Source: Flagellatimonas centrodinii
GTDB taxonomy: Bacteria > Pseudomonadota > Gammaproteobacteria > Nevskiales > Nevskiaceae
Direction of reading: 5' to 3'
Assembly: GCF_016918765.2 (NCBI RefSeq)
Contig: NZ_CP092104.1
Coordinates: forward strand, 1,488,001-1,552,000
DNA: 64,000 nt
Numbering within the stretch: the stretch's first letter is position 1; every line of letters starts with the position of its first letter. Both the position numbers and the translations under genes were made by a program. The notes below the pieces were generated by a model. The model made no database searches. It saw only the letters and a list, made by a program, of their open reading frames with translations, and had not been told where the DNA came from. This document shows positions 43,742 to 54,592 of this stretch, one piece after another.

Positions 43742-44197
43742 TCAGGTGCCTTGCAAGGCGGTGGCGATCGCCGCCGCCTGAGCGTCGAGCCGCTGCCGCG
43801 GGATGATCCGCTCGGGCCGTGGCAGCGTCAGCGTGGTGACATGCCACAGCATGCGCCCGAGCGTGCGCAGGGTGTCACCGCGGTATCGCGGCACCACATG
43901 AATATGCACATGCGGCACGCTCTGGCTGGCAGCCTTGCCGTCGTTGATCAGCAGATGCTGGGCGGCGCTACCGAGGCCGATGCGTTGCGCTGCCCCGATC
44001 CGCTGGGCGGTTCGCCAGAGGTGTGCACAGATCTCGGGGGGCAGGGCATCCAGCGTGGCGACCGACAGCCGAGGCACCACCAGCACATGGCCGGACGAGA
44101 TCGGGTTGATGTCCATGAACGACACGCAATGCGAATCCTGATGGACGAAGCTGGCCGGCAGGTCTCCGCTGATGATGCGGTCGAATATGGTCAGCAT
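43742..44197 (-). CDS. HIT-family nucleotide-binding hydrolase
   Basis: A 151-residue HIT protein. ATG 44197 gives MLTIFDRIISGDLP, the typical Hint-like start. The signature HVHIHVVPR (about residue 96) holds the nucleophilic His triad. Family enzymes hydrolyse AMP-linked compounds. The N-terminal extension to 44362 looks non-coding and antisense to the next gene. It converges on the SH3 lipoprotein (13 bases). Confidence 0.9.
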   Translation of the reverse strand: MLTIFDRIISGDLPASFVHQDSHCVSFMDINPISSGHVLVVPRLSVATLDALPPEICAHLWRTAQRIGAAQRIGLGSAAQHLLINDGKAASQSVPHVHIHVVPRYRGDTLRTLGRMLWHVTTLTLPRPERIIPRQRLDAQAAAIATALQGT

Positions 44198-44229
44198 CGG
44201 ATGGCGACCGCGGTCACTTGCGCCATCCC

Positions 44230-45087
44230 TCAGGGAAGGGGCCCGAGCGGGCCCTCCGGGCGCGGCATCTGTTGCACCAGGGCCGCGCGCACGCTGCGCA
44301 GCCGGGCCTTCACCACACGCTGATGCTCCACGCCCATGCGGATCAGCGTTTTCTGGCCCCATGATCGCGCCTCGGTGTCGGGGTCCGCGTACCGATACAA
44401 CACCTTGGGGCGAACCAGCGGCAGGGGGCCCGGCATCTCCGGGGTTTCCAGCAGATGGTCGATCACGTCCACCAGCCGGTCGTTGAAGTGCCGGCCGGGG
44501 AAGCCCAGTTCCTCGTAGGCGGACTGAAACAAGGGGTAGTAGCGTAGATACAGAGCCACCAGGCGAGTCTCGTCAACGTCGGCGGCCAGCTGCACGTAAG
44601 GCGCGTAGCGCTTGGTGTTGTCGTCGTTGGTGGTGAGCGTGTCGTTGCCGCCAATGACCTGGAACAGGCCGGGTACATGCGCCAGGGGCCGCAGCCGTAA
44701 TGCCACCGGAGTGGTCTGGTCGAGGCTGTTGATGGTGACGACGATGCGCTGGATCAGCGCGGAGGGCGCCAGCCAGCGGTCCAACGGACTGTCACCGAAG
44801 CGTTCCAGCAGCGCCTGGCGGAAGGGGCCGTCGCTCTCGCCAAGTGGTGGCAAGGGTTCGCGGGCGGCGCTGTCCTGGTCGTCATCGGGTGCGCCGATGT
44901 CTCCCGCATCCGGCACTGGGTAGCGGATGTCGGGCTCCATCGTCGGGGTCGGCTCCGGCACCGGTTGCAAGCTCGGCGGCAGAGCCGGAATCTCGCTGGT
45001 ATCGGGGCGGTCGCTCCAGAACAGCAGCCACACCACAGCCGCCACCACCAGCGCAACCGCGATCAGGAACCAGGTTGGAGTTTTCAT
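44230..45087 (-). CDS. DUF3014 membrane-anchored protein
   Basis: A 285-residue protein with one N-terminal membrane helix (WFLIAVALVVAAVVWLLFW), a Pro-rich periplasmic linker, and the DUF3014 domain (LIQRIVVTINSLDQTT, then FPGRHFNDRLVDVIDHLLETP near residue 200). Function unknown. It lies 32 bases ahead of the HIT gene, same strand. Confidence 0.85.
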   Translation of the reverse strand: MKTPTWFLIAVALVVAAVVWLLFWSDRPDTSEIPALPPSLQPVPEPTPTMEPDIRYPVPDAGDIGAPDDDQDSAAREPLPPLGESDGPFRQALLERFGDSPLDRWLAPSALIQRIVVTINSLDQTTPVALRLRPLAHVPGLFQVIGGNDTLTTNDDNTKRYAPYVQLAADVDETRLVALYLRYYPLFQSAYEELGFPGRHFNDRLVDVIDHLLETPEMPGPLPLVRPKVLYRYADPDTEARSWGQKTLIRMGVEHQRVVKARLRSVRAALVQQMPRPEGPLGPLP

Positions 45088-45248
45088 CGTTCAATCAGCC
45101 TCATCCGTCACGCATCCTGTCATCGCGACACAACCAGTGCCGGGTCCCGCGACTTCGCGCCGGAACGGGCACTGCATGAAGCGTCAAGTCTCGCATACTC
45201 GGGCCCTGGCTCGAGCCTCTTTTTGTCACCCGTGCGCTTGGCTGGCGA

Positions 45249-45455
45249 TCAGTAATGGGGCGGGACTTCGTCGCGGGCGCTGGCCTTCTCGGCGCCGTCG
45301 CCGGCGGTCGGCAGCCGGTCGAGCAGGTGCCGACAGGTGCGCTCGAGGCGCTCAATGCGCGCATGCTGCGCAGCCAAGGTGTCGCTCAGGGAATGCAACG
45401 CGGCCTCCTGGTAGGCGAAGCGGGTTTCCAGTTCGATCAGGCGGTCTTCGGACAT
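45249..45455 (-). CDS. slyX: SlyX protein
   Basis: A 68-residue coiled-coil protein: IELETRFAYQEAALHSLSDTL, then IERLERTCRHLLDRL, and the hallmark C-terminal PPHY. ATG 45455 (MSEDRLIELE) is the family start; the open frame runs further upstream but that part is not SlyX-like. Role unclear in the family. Confidence 0.93.
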   Translation of the reverse strand: MSEDRLIELETRFAYQEAALHSLSDTLAAQHARIERLERTCRHLLDRLPTAGDGAEKASARDEVPPHY

Positions 45456-45620
45456 CGGCGAGGGCAGCTCGGGGGAATTGAGTTGCCAAGCATGCCGAAA
45501 ACCGGTCACGGTTGTGACTGACGACCCCGAATTTGCCGCAGCGCGCTTGAGATTGTCGCGGCGACCGGTTAAGACAGCCGCCCGGACCGCTTTCAACCGC
45601 CTCTACCTGTGACCTCCACC

Positions 45621-46694
45621 ATGATCCTCGACATCACGCTGCTGGACAATCCGCTGCGCGACTGGCTGACTGTCTTCGCGGTCGCATTGACCATCAACGT
45701 CGCCATCGGCGCGATCAAATGGGTGATCCTCAACCGACTCAGCCGGCTTGCCCGGAACACCCAGTCGCGGGTCGACGATTCGCTGGTCTTTGTCGCCCGG
45801 GCAACACGTCAATGGCTGGTGCTGGGCGTCACGCTGTCGGTGGCGACGCGACTCCTGAACCTGCCCGAGCGGGTGGTCGACGTCTTTACCATCACCGCCA
45901 CCGTGGCCCTGTTCCTGCAGATCGGCATGTGGCTGAACGCCGGTATCGGGTTCTGGCTGGAACGCTACAAGTCACGCACGCTGGCGACCGACGCGGGCGC
46001 CGCCACCAGCCTGGCAGCCCTGGGGTTTGTCAGCCGCATCGTGTTGTGGTCGGCCCTGGTGCTGGTCACGCTGGACAACCTCGGGGTCGACGTAACGGCG
46101 CTGGTGGCGGGCCTGGGGGTCGGCGGCATCGCGGTGGCGCTGGCCGTGCAGAACATCCTCGGCGATCTGTTCGCCTCCTTGTCCATCGTGATCGACAAGC
46201 CCTTCGTGCTCGGCGATTTTGTGGTGGTCGACACCTTGTCGGGAACCGTCGAGCATGTCGGCTTGAAGACCACCCGCATCCGCAGCCTCAGTGGCGAGCA
46301 GATCATTTTTTCCAACTCGGACCTGCTGAAAACGCGGATCCGCAACTACAAGCGGATGTATGAGCGGCGCATACCGTTCACCTTCGGTGTGTTGTACCAG
46401 ACCACACCCGCCCAGCTTGAGGCGATCCCGGCGATGGTGCGCGAAGTCATCGACGCCACCCCGAACACCCGGTTCGATCGCGCCCATTTCCTCAAATTCG
46501 GGGATTCCTCGCTGGATTTCGAGGTCATCTATTGGGTGACGTCGTCTGACTACACCGACTACATGGATGCGCAGCAGGCCATCAACCTTGCACTGGTGCG
46601 GCGCTTTGCCGCCGCCGGTATCGACTTCGCCTACCCGACGCGCACGCTGTTCATCGAGCACGGTGGCGCGGTGCCGGGGCCCGAGGCGGCCTGA
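45621..46694 (+). CDS. MscS-family mechanosensitive channel
   Basis: A 357-residue inner-membrane channel. Four to five TM helices end in the pore helix GLGVGGIAVALAVQNILGDLFAS (about residues 164-186), the MscS TM3 motif, then the beta domain (IDKPFVLGDFVVV). It opens under membrane tension. ATG 45621 is used; GTG 45609 is an alternative. The L,D-transpeptidase ATG follows one base after its stop. Confidence 0.92.
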   Translation: MILDITLLDNPLRDWLTVFAVALTINVAIGAIKWVILNRLSRLARNTQSRVDDSLVFVARATRQWLVLGVTLSVATRLLNLPERVVDVFTITATVALFLQIGMWLNAGIGFWLERYKSRTLATDAGAATSLAALGFVSRIVLWSALVLVTLDNLGVDVTALVAGLGVGGIAVALAVQNILGDLFASLSIVIDKPFVLGDFVVVDTLSGTVEHVGLKTTRIRSLSGEQIIFSNSDLLKTRIRNYKRMYERRIPFTFGVLYQTTPAQLEAIPAMVREVIDATPNTRFDRAHFLKFGDSSLDFEVIYWVTSSDYTDYMDAQQAINLALVRRFAAAGIDFAYPTRTLFIEHGGAVPGPEAA

Positions 46695-46695
46695 G

Positions 46696-47688
46696 ATGCG
46701 GGCCGGGATGGGCGGCATTGCCTTGTCGCTGCTGCTGGCAGTGATGCCGGCGGCGGCACAGTCTTACCGGCTCGACGCGGCCCAAGGGTTGGTGGGCGAA
46801 CTGCAGACGGTACGCACGGCGCACGAAGACACGTTGCCCGATCTGGCGCGTCGGTTCGGGCTCGGGCACGACGAGATTCGCGCTGCCAACCCCGACGTCG
46901 ATACCTGGTTGCCGGGCGAAGGCACGGTGGTGCGACTGCCGACCCGGTGGATCCTGCCGGATGCCCCGCGGGAGGGCATCGTCATCAACCTGCCGGAGCA
47001 ACGGATGTATGTGTTCTCGGACGGCGGGCAGCGGCTGGAGACGTATCCGGTGAGCATCGGTCGGGAACATCTGGAGACGCCCCGAGGCCGGATGCGGGTG
47101 ACCACCAAGGTGGCGCACCCCACCTGGTATCCACCGGTGTCGATGCGGCAGGAGGCCGCCGCCCGCGGCGAACCGCCGCCCAGGCCGGTGCCGGCAGGAC
47201 CCGACAATCCGCTGGGCGAGTACGCGCTGAAACTGGATCGACCCGGCTACCTCATCCACGGGACCAACCGGCCTTACGGGATCGGCATGGCGGTGACGCG
47301 CGGCTGCGTTCGCCTGTATCCGGAACACATCGAAACCCTGTTCCGCGCCACCCCGGTCGGTACCGCCGTGCGGATCGTCAACCAACCGGTGAAGCTCACC
47401 GAGGTCGATGGCGCATTGTGGCTGGAAATTCACCGCCCGCGTGACACGCCGATTCCCGATACCGGTGTCGGGGCCTGGCCGGCGGTGCTGACGGCGGTTC
47501 AACGTTGGGCCGGGGATGACCCGGCACGCCAGTCGCAGATCGACACGGCCCGGCTGCGCGACCTCTTCGAGCAGGCCGACGGCTTGCCGCAACCGTTGCA
47601 GGCGCAACCTCAATCGCTGCAATCGCCGACCCTCGCGGACATAAAAAAAGCGCCCGTCGTCATGACGGGCGCCGCATCACGCGGTTGA
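46696..47688 (+). CDS. L,D-transpeptidase (YkuD) with LysM-like domain
   Basis: A 330-residue periplasmic cell-wall enzyme. The signal peptide ends near MPAAA-QS. A LysM-like wall-binding region (HEDTLPDLARRFGLGHDEIRAANP read in two parts, about residues 42-66) precedes the YkuD domain. Catalytic motif TRGCVRLYP (Cys about residue 204) and the HGTNRPYGIG His are present. Such ErfK/YbiS-type enzymes attach Braun-type lipoproteins to peptidoglycan or form 3-3 cross-links. The convergent neighbour is an Lpp-like lipoprotein ending in Lys, a likely substrate. The last ~16 codons carry that neighbour's terminator. Confidence 0.92.
   Translation: MRAGMGGIALSLLLAVMPAAAQSYRLDAAQGLVGELQTVRTAHEDTLPDLARRFGLGHDEIRAANPDVDTWLPGEGTVVRLPTRWILPDAPREGIVINLPEQRMYVFSDGGQRLETYPVSIGREHLETPRGRMRVTTKVAHPTWYPPVSMRQEAAARGEPPPRPVPAGPDNPLGEYALKLDRPGYLIHGTNRPYGIGMAVTRGCVRLYPEHIETLFRATPVGTAVRIVNQPVKLTEVDGALWLEIHRPRDTPIPDTGVGAWPAVLTAVQRWAGDDPARQSQIDTARLRDLFEQADGLPQPLQAQPQSLQSPTLADIKKAPVVMTGAASRG
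47643..47672 (-). terminator. Terminator of the alanine-zipper lipoprotein gene
   Basis: GCGCCCGTC (47650-47658) and GACGGGCGC (47664-47672) form a perfect 9-bp stem; on the minus strand seven T follow (47649-47643). It lies inside the coding 3' end of the L,D-transpeptidase gene. Confidence 0.9.
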
Positions 47689-47691
47689 AAC

Positions 47692-48006
47692 CTACTTCTG
47701 CATCGACTGCTTGAAAGCGCGGTCCATTTTGGTTTCCAGCTCGGCGGTCTTCGCCAGGGCGGCATCGGCGCTGCGCTTGGCTTCGTCGGCAGTGCCCTGC
47801 GCGGACTGCGCGGCCTGGTTGGCCGTCTGGGCCGTCTTCGACGCTGCCTCGGCAGTGCGCTGCGCTTCCTGTGCGACCCGCATGGCTTCGTCGGCGCGGG
47901 CCTGGGCCTGCTCGACGGCTGCGGTGGTGGCACAGCCACTGGCCAGGGTGACGGCGGCGGCCAGGGCAACCATCTTCAGGCCCGATGCAAGGGTACGGTT
48001 GTTCAT
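47692..48006 (-). CDS. Lpp/OprI-like alanine-zipper outer-membrane lipoprotein
   Basis: A 104-residue lipoprotein. The signal peptide ends in lipobox LASGC (Cys about residue 25); the rest is an Ala-rich heptad coiled coil (ADEAMRVAQEAQRTAEAASK and following repeats), as in OprI and Braun's lipoprotein. The last residue is Lys, the position cross-linked to peptidoglycan by L,D-transpeptidases in E. coli Lpp. A convergent L,D-transpeptidase gene ends 3 bases away. It is longer than E. coli Lpp (58 mature residues). The 151-bp region upstream holds no other gene. Confidence 0.88.
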   Translation of the reverse strand: MNNRTLASGLKMVALAAAVTLASGCATTAAVEQAQARADEAMRVAQEAQRTAEAASKTAQTANQAAQSAQGTADEAKRSADAALAKTAELETKMDRAFKQSMQK

Positions 48007-48157
48007 GTGTAAATCCTCTTGTGCTCAGTCGGATGAAGGTCAAAACAGCACGCGCGCCGTGGCGCCGGCCCGCGACGGGGTCATCCTGCACGCCGTCGCC
48101 ACGGGCCGCAACCCATCACACCGCATTCACATGACCATTGCCTGACGCTGCGCCGGT

Positions 48158-51943
<3,786 letters not shown>

Positions 51944-51971
51944 CGAATCGGCAAAGGGAGAATTATATCCT

Positions 51972-52001
51972 CTTATACGGATAAGCGGATAAGCGGATAA
52001 G
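51972..52001. repeat. Triple CGGATAAG tandem repeat upstream of metH
   Basis: Perfect 8-bp repeats at 51978-51985, 51986-51993 and 51994-52001. CTTAT (51972-51976) makes an inverted partner (CTTAT-ACGG-ATAAG). TATAAT on the minus strand lies just downstream (around 51963-51968), so this may be the upstream part of the metH promoter or a replication-slippage tract. Confidence 0.55.
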
Positions 52002-52232
52002 CGCATGCGCCATGCGCAGGCGGCGCGCCACAGGGTAGCGCGGGCGACCTTCTATCGGCCTCACTGCGCCGGTGACGGTGATTCGCCACCGTTCGTCTGC
52101 GTGACACTGCCCTGCATCATCCAGACCCCCCAAAGGGATCCCGGTAGGCCTAAGGTGGCGTCACGGATTGAGGACGCCACTCCCAATCCGCTCTCCCCCA
52201 CCCGGTTCTCCCCCTAGCGGACCGGGCAAACT

Positions 52233-52265
52233 GGCCGGAGGTCTCGACGACCTTCGGCCTTTTTT
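52233..52265 (+). terminator. Orphan intrinsic terminator
   Basis: GGCCGGAGGTC (52233-52243) pairs with GACCTTCGGCC (52249-52259, one G-T pair), then six T (52260-52265). No plus-strand gene lies upstream within 250 bases, since metH reads leftward. The stretch 52002-52232 has no convincing protein gene, so a small RNA is possible. Confidence 0.75.
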
Positions 52266-52298
52266 ATGGGCATTCGTGGCACTCAGCGCTCCGCTATT

Positions 52299-52396
52299 TG
52301 TCATTGCGAGCCTGCGCAGCAGGCGTGGCAATCTCGTCCGGCTGGCAGTGCCCGTGGCCATGAGATCGCCACGCCGCTTCGCGGCTCGCGATGACA
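52299..52396 (+). mobile_element. 98-bp MITE-like element, copy A
   Basis: Bounded by TGTCATTGCGAGC and GCTCGCGATGACA, imperfect 13-bp terminal inverted repeats, with an inner GGCGTGGCAATCTC/GAGATCGCCACGCC pairing. It encodes nothing. The same 98-bp length as copies B, C and D. Confidence 0.85.
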
Positions 52397-52406
52397 GTCC
52401 GTTCCT

Positions 52407-52504
52407 TGTCATTGCGAGCCAGCGCAGCAGGCGTGGCAATCTTGTCCGGCTGGCAGTGCCCGCGGCCATGAGATCGCCACGCCGCTTCGCGGCTCGCGAT
52501 GACA
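52407..52504 (+). mobile_element. 98-bp MITE-like element, copy B
   Basis: A tandem neighbour of copy A in the same orientation, 10 bases away, with almost identical sequence and the same inverted termini. A partial right end (GCTCGCGATGACA) follows at 52520-52532. The rest of 52533-52655 shows only the region before the sigma-factor gene. Confidence 0.85.
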
Positions 52505-52655
52505 GTCAAGGGGCTCGCGGCTCGCGATGACAGATGGCCTCGCGATGTCAAAGACGCCGTACCGGATTTCCGCTTCCCGCGTGTCTGCACTAGATTGAAG
52601 CCAGCACCGGCGTGCGACCGGGGCGGCGAAGGCCAGCAGGGCCCGCGGAGGAGCG

Positions 52656-53243
52656 ATGGCGAACGTGGACGTGGATGCGCACGAGATCGATCGATGGTTC
52701 ACCCAGGATGTCTTGCCCCTGGAGCCCGCCCTCATGCGCTTTCTGCGGCGCAACTGGCGCAACGAGTCAGACCTCGCCGATCTGCGGCAGGAGCTCTATG
52801 TGCGCCTTTACGAATCCGCCCGTACCGGGCTGCCCGCGCAAACCCAGGCCTTCGTCTTCCGTGCCGCCCGCAACCTGCTGATCAACCATGTGCGGCGCAG
52901 CCGCATCGTCTCCATTGAAGCCGTGGCCGACCTCGACGCCCTCAACGTTGCGATCGACACCATCACCCCGGAACAGGAAGCCAGTGCCCGCGACGACATC
53001 CGCCAACTGCAGGAAGGCCTCGACCGCCTGCCGCCCCGCTGCCGCGAGGCCGTGGTGCTGCGCCGCATCGAGGGCCTGTCCCAGCGCGATTGCGCCGCCC
53101 GCATGGGCGTGGCGGAAGACACCGTCGAAAAACACATGATGTACGGCATGAAAGCGCTCATCGATTACATGCTCGGCGGCAGCGGCCGTATCCAGCGCGG
53201 CGCCGCCGTGCAGGGCAAGCGCCAGGGGCTGCCCCGTGACTGA
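52656..53243 (+). CDS. FecI-type ECF RNA polymerase sigma factor
   Basis: A 195-residue group IV sigma factor. Region 2 (LMRFLRRNWRNESDLADLRQ, then TQAFVFRAARNLLINHVRR) and region 4 (LDRLPPRCREAVVLRR, QRDCAARMGVAEDTVEKHM) are clear. GGAGGAG precedes ATG 52656. It overlaps the FecR gene by 8 bases and heads a FecI-FecR-TonB receptor unit in which substrate binding outside the cell activates the sigma factor. Substrate unknown. Confidence 0.92.
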   Translation: MANVDVDAHEIDRWFTQDVLPLEPALMRFLRRNWRNESDLADLRQELYVRLYESARTGLPAQTQAFVFRAARNLLINHVRRSRIVSIEAVADLDALNVAIDTITPEQEASARDDIRQLQEGLDRLPPRCREAVVLRRIEGLSQRDCAARMGVAEDTVEKHMMYGMKALIDYMLGGSGRIQRGAAVQGKRQGLPRD

Positions 53244-54231
53244 CCATCGCGACATCGAACAGCGCGCCCTGCAGTGGCGCCTGCGGGCCGAAGGCCCCGG
53301 CTGGTCGGCCGATGACCAGGTCGCGCTCGACCTGTGGCTGGCCGAGGCCACCGCCCACCGGGTCGCCTGGTTGCGGGCGGGGGCCGGCCTGCAGCGGCTC
53401 GATCACCTGCAGCAACTGCAGCCAGCGACGCTGGCGCAACAGCTGCCGCGCCGCCCGCATCAGGCCGAATGGCAGCCCGAAGGCCTGGGCTGGAAAGGCT
53501 GGGCGCTGGCCGCCACCGTCATCCTCAGTGTGGCGGTCGGCCTGCTCGGCTGGCAGCAATGGCAGGCCCGCGGCGTGCAGATGTACGCCACTGCCGTCGG
53601 CGGCAAGGAGATCGTGCCGCTGCGCGATGGCTCGCGGCTGGAACTGAACACCGACACCCAACTGCGGGCCGAAGTCGATGACCAGAAACGGGTGGTGTGG
53701 CTGCAGAAGGGCGAAGCCTTCTTCGACATCGCCCATGACGAAAGTCGCCCCTTCACCGTTTTTGCAGGCGACCGCCGCATCACCGTGTTGGGCACCCGCT
53801 TTTCGGTGCGGCAGGACGGCCGCCGCGTCGAGGTGATGGTGGAAGAGGGGCGGGTCAAGGTCGAGGCCCTGCAGCCCAAGGTGGATGCCCCCCCCACCAT
53901 CGCCACCCGCGGCAAGCGCGTCATCGCCGAGGCCAACAACACCCTCATGGCCGACGCCGCCCCGCCGGTGCTGCAACGCGAGCTGGCCTGGCGCCGCGGT
54001 CTGCTGATCTTCGACAACACGCCGCTGGTCGACGCCGCCCGCGAGTTCAACCGCTACAACACGCAGCAACTGCAGGTCGAAGGCCCCGGTGCCAGCACCA
54101 CCCGCATCAGCGGCAGCTTCGAAGCCACCAACCTCGATGCCTTCGCCCGCCTGCTGCAACGCGCCTACGGTCTTCAACTGGAACCCCAGGGCGCCGCCAT
54201 CCGCGTCACCGCCGCGGGGGAAGCGGCTTAG
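53236..54231 (+). CDS. FecR-family transmembrane regulator
   Basis: A 331-residue sigma-factor regulator with GTG start 53236 (MTDHRDIEQRALQWRLRAE). Residues 1-85 are the cytosolic sigma-binding domain (FecR_N, WLAEATAHRVAWLRAGAGLQRL). One membrane helix follows (ALAATVILSVAVGLLGW, about 92-108), then the periplasmic FecR domain (GKEIVPLRDGSRLELNTDTQ, then ITVLGTRFSVRQDG). The C-terminal part (ISGSFEATNLDAFARLLQRAYG) is the receptor-contacting region. It relays the signal from the TonB receptor encoded downstream. Confidence 0.93.
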   Translation: MTDHRDIEQRALQWRLRAEGPGWSADDQVALDLWLAEATAHRVAWLRAGAGLQRLDHLQQLQPATLAQQLPRRPHQAEWQPEGLGWKGWALAATVILSVAVGLLGWQQWQARGVQMYATAVGGKEIVPLRDGSRLELNTDTQLRAEVDDQKRVVWLQKGEAFFDIAHDESRPFTVFAGDRRITVLGTRFSVRQDGRRVEVMVEEGRVKVEALQPKVDAPPTIATRGKRVIAEANNTLMADAAPPVLQRELAWRRGLLIFDNTPLVDAAREFNRYNTQQLQVEGPGASTTRISGSFEATNLDAFARLLQRAYGLQLEPQGAAIRVTAAGEAA

Positions 54232-54237
54232 GCCGCC

Positions 54238-54335
54238 TGTCATTGCGAGCCTGCGAAGCAGGCGCGGCAATCTCGTCCGGTTAGCAGTGCCCGTGATCAC
54301 GAGATCGCCACGCCGCACCGCCGCTCGCGATGACA
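54238..54335 (+). mobile_element. 98-bp MITE-like element, copy C
   Basis: The same boundaries and length as copies A and B, starting 7 bases after the FecR stop, in the gap before the TonB receptor. The rest of the gap (54336-54592) has a small hairpin AGAAGCG/CGCTTCT (54422-54442) and no gene. Confidence 0.85.
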
Positions 54336-54592
54336 ACGAAGGCCGCGTAGCCTTCACCCCACCCGCGCACTTCCCGGATGCCGTTGCTTCCCCCGGGGCT
54401 GCCCCCGTTTTCCGCGGGCTCAGAAGCGTCACTGGCGCTTCTGATAGCGTGCCCGCTACAAACTCCGGATTCCCAGCGCCGCAGGCGCTCACCATTCCCG
54501 GCGCCCCAGCGCCCCCATGTTCCGGAACCTCCCCGCTGACGTGTCCTAACCCTTACGCGGCCCATCACGAAGCCGCTCAGAGGAGATCACAC

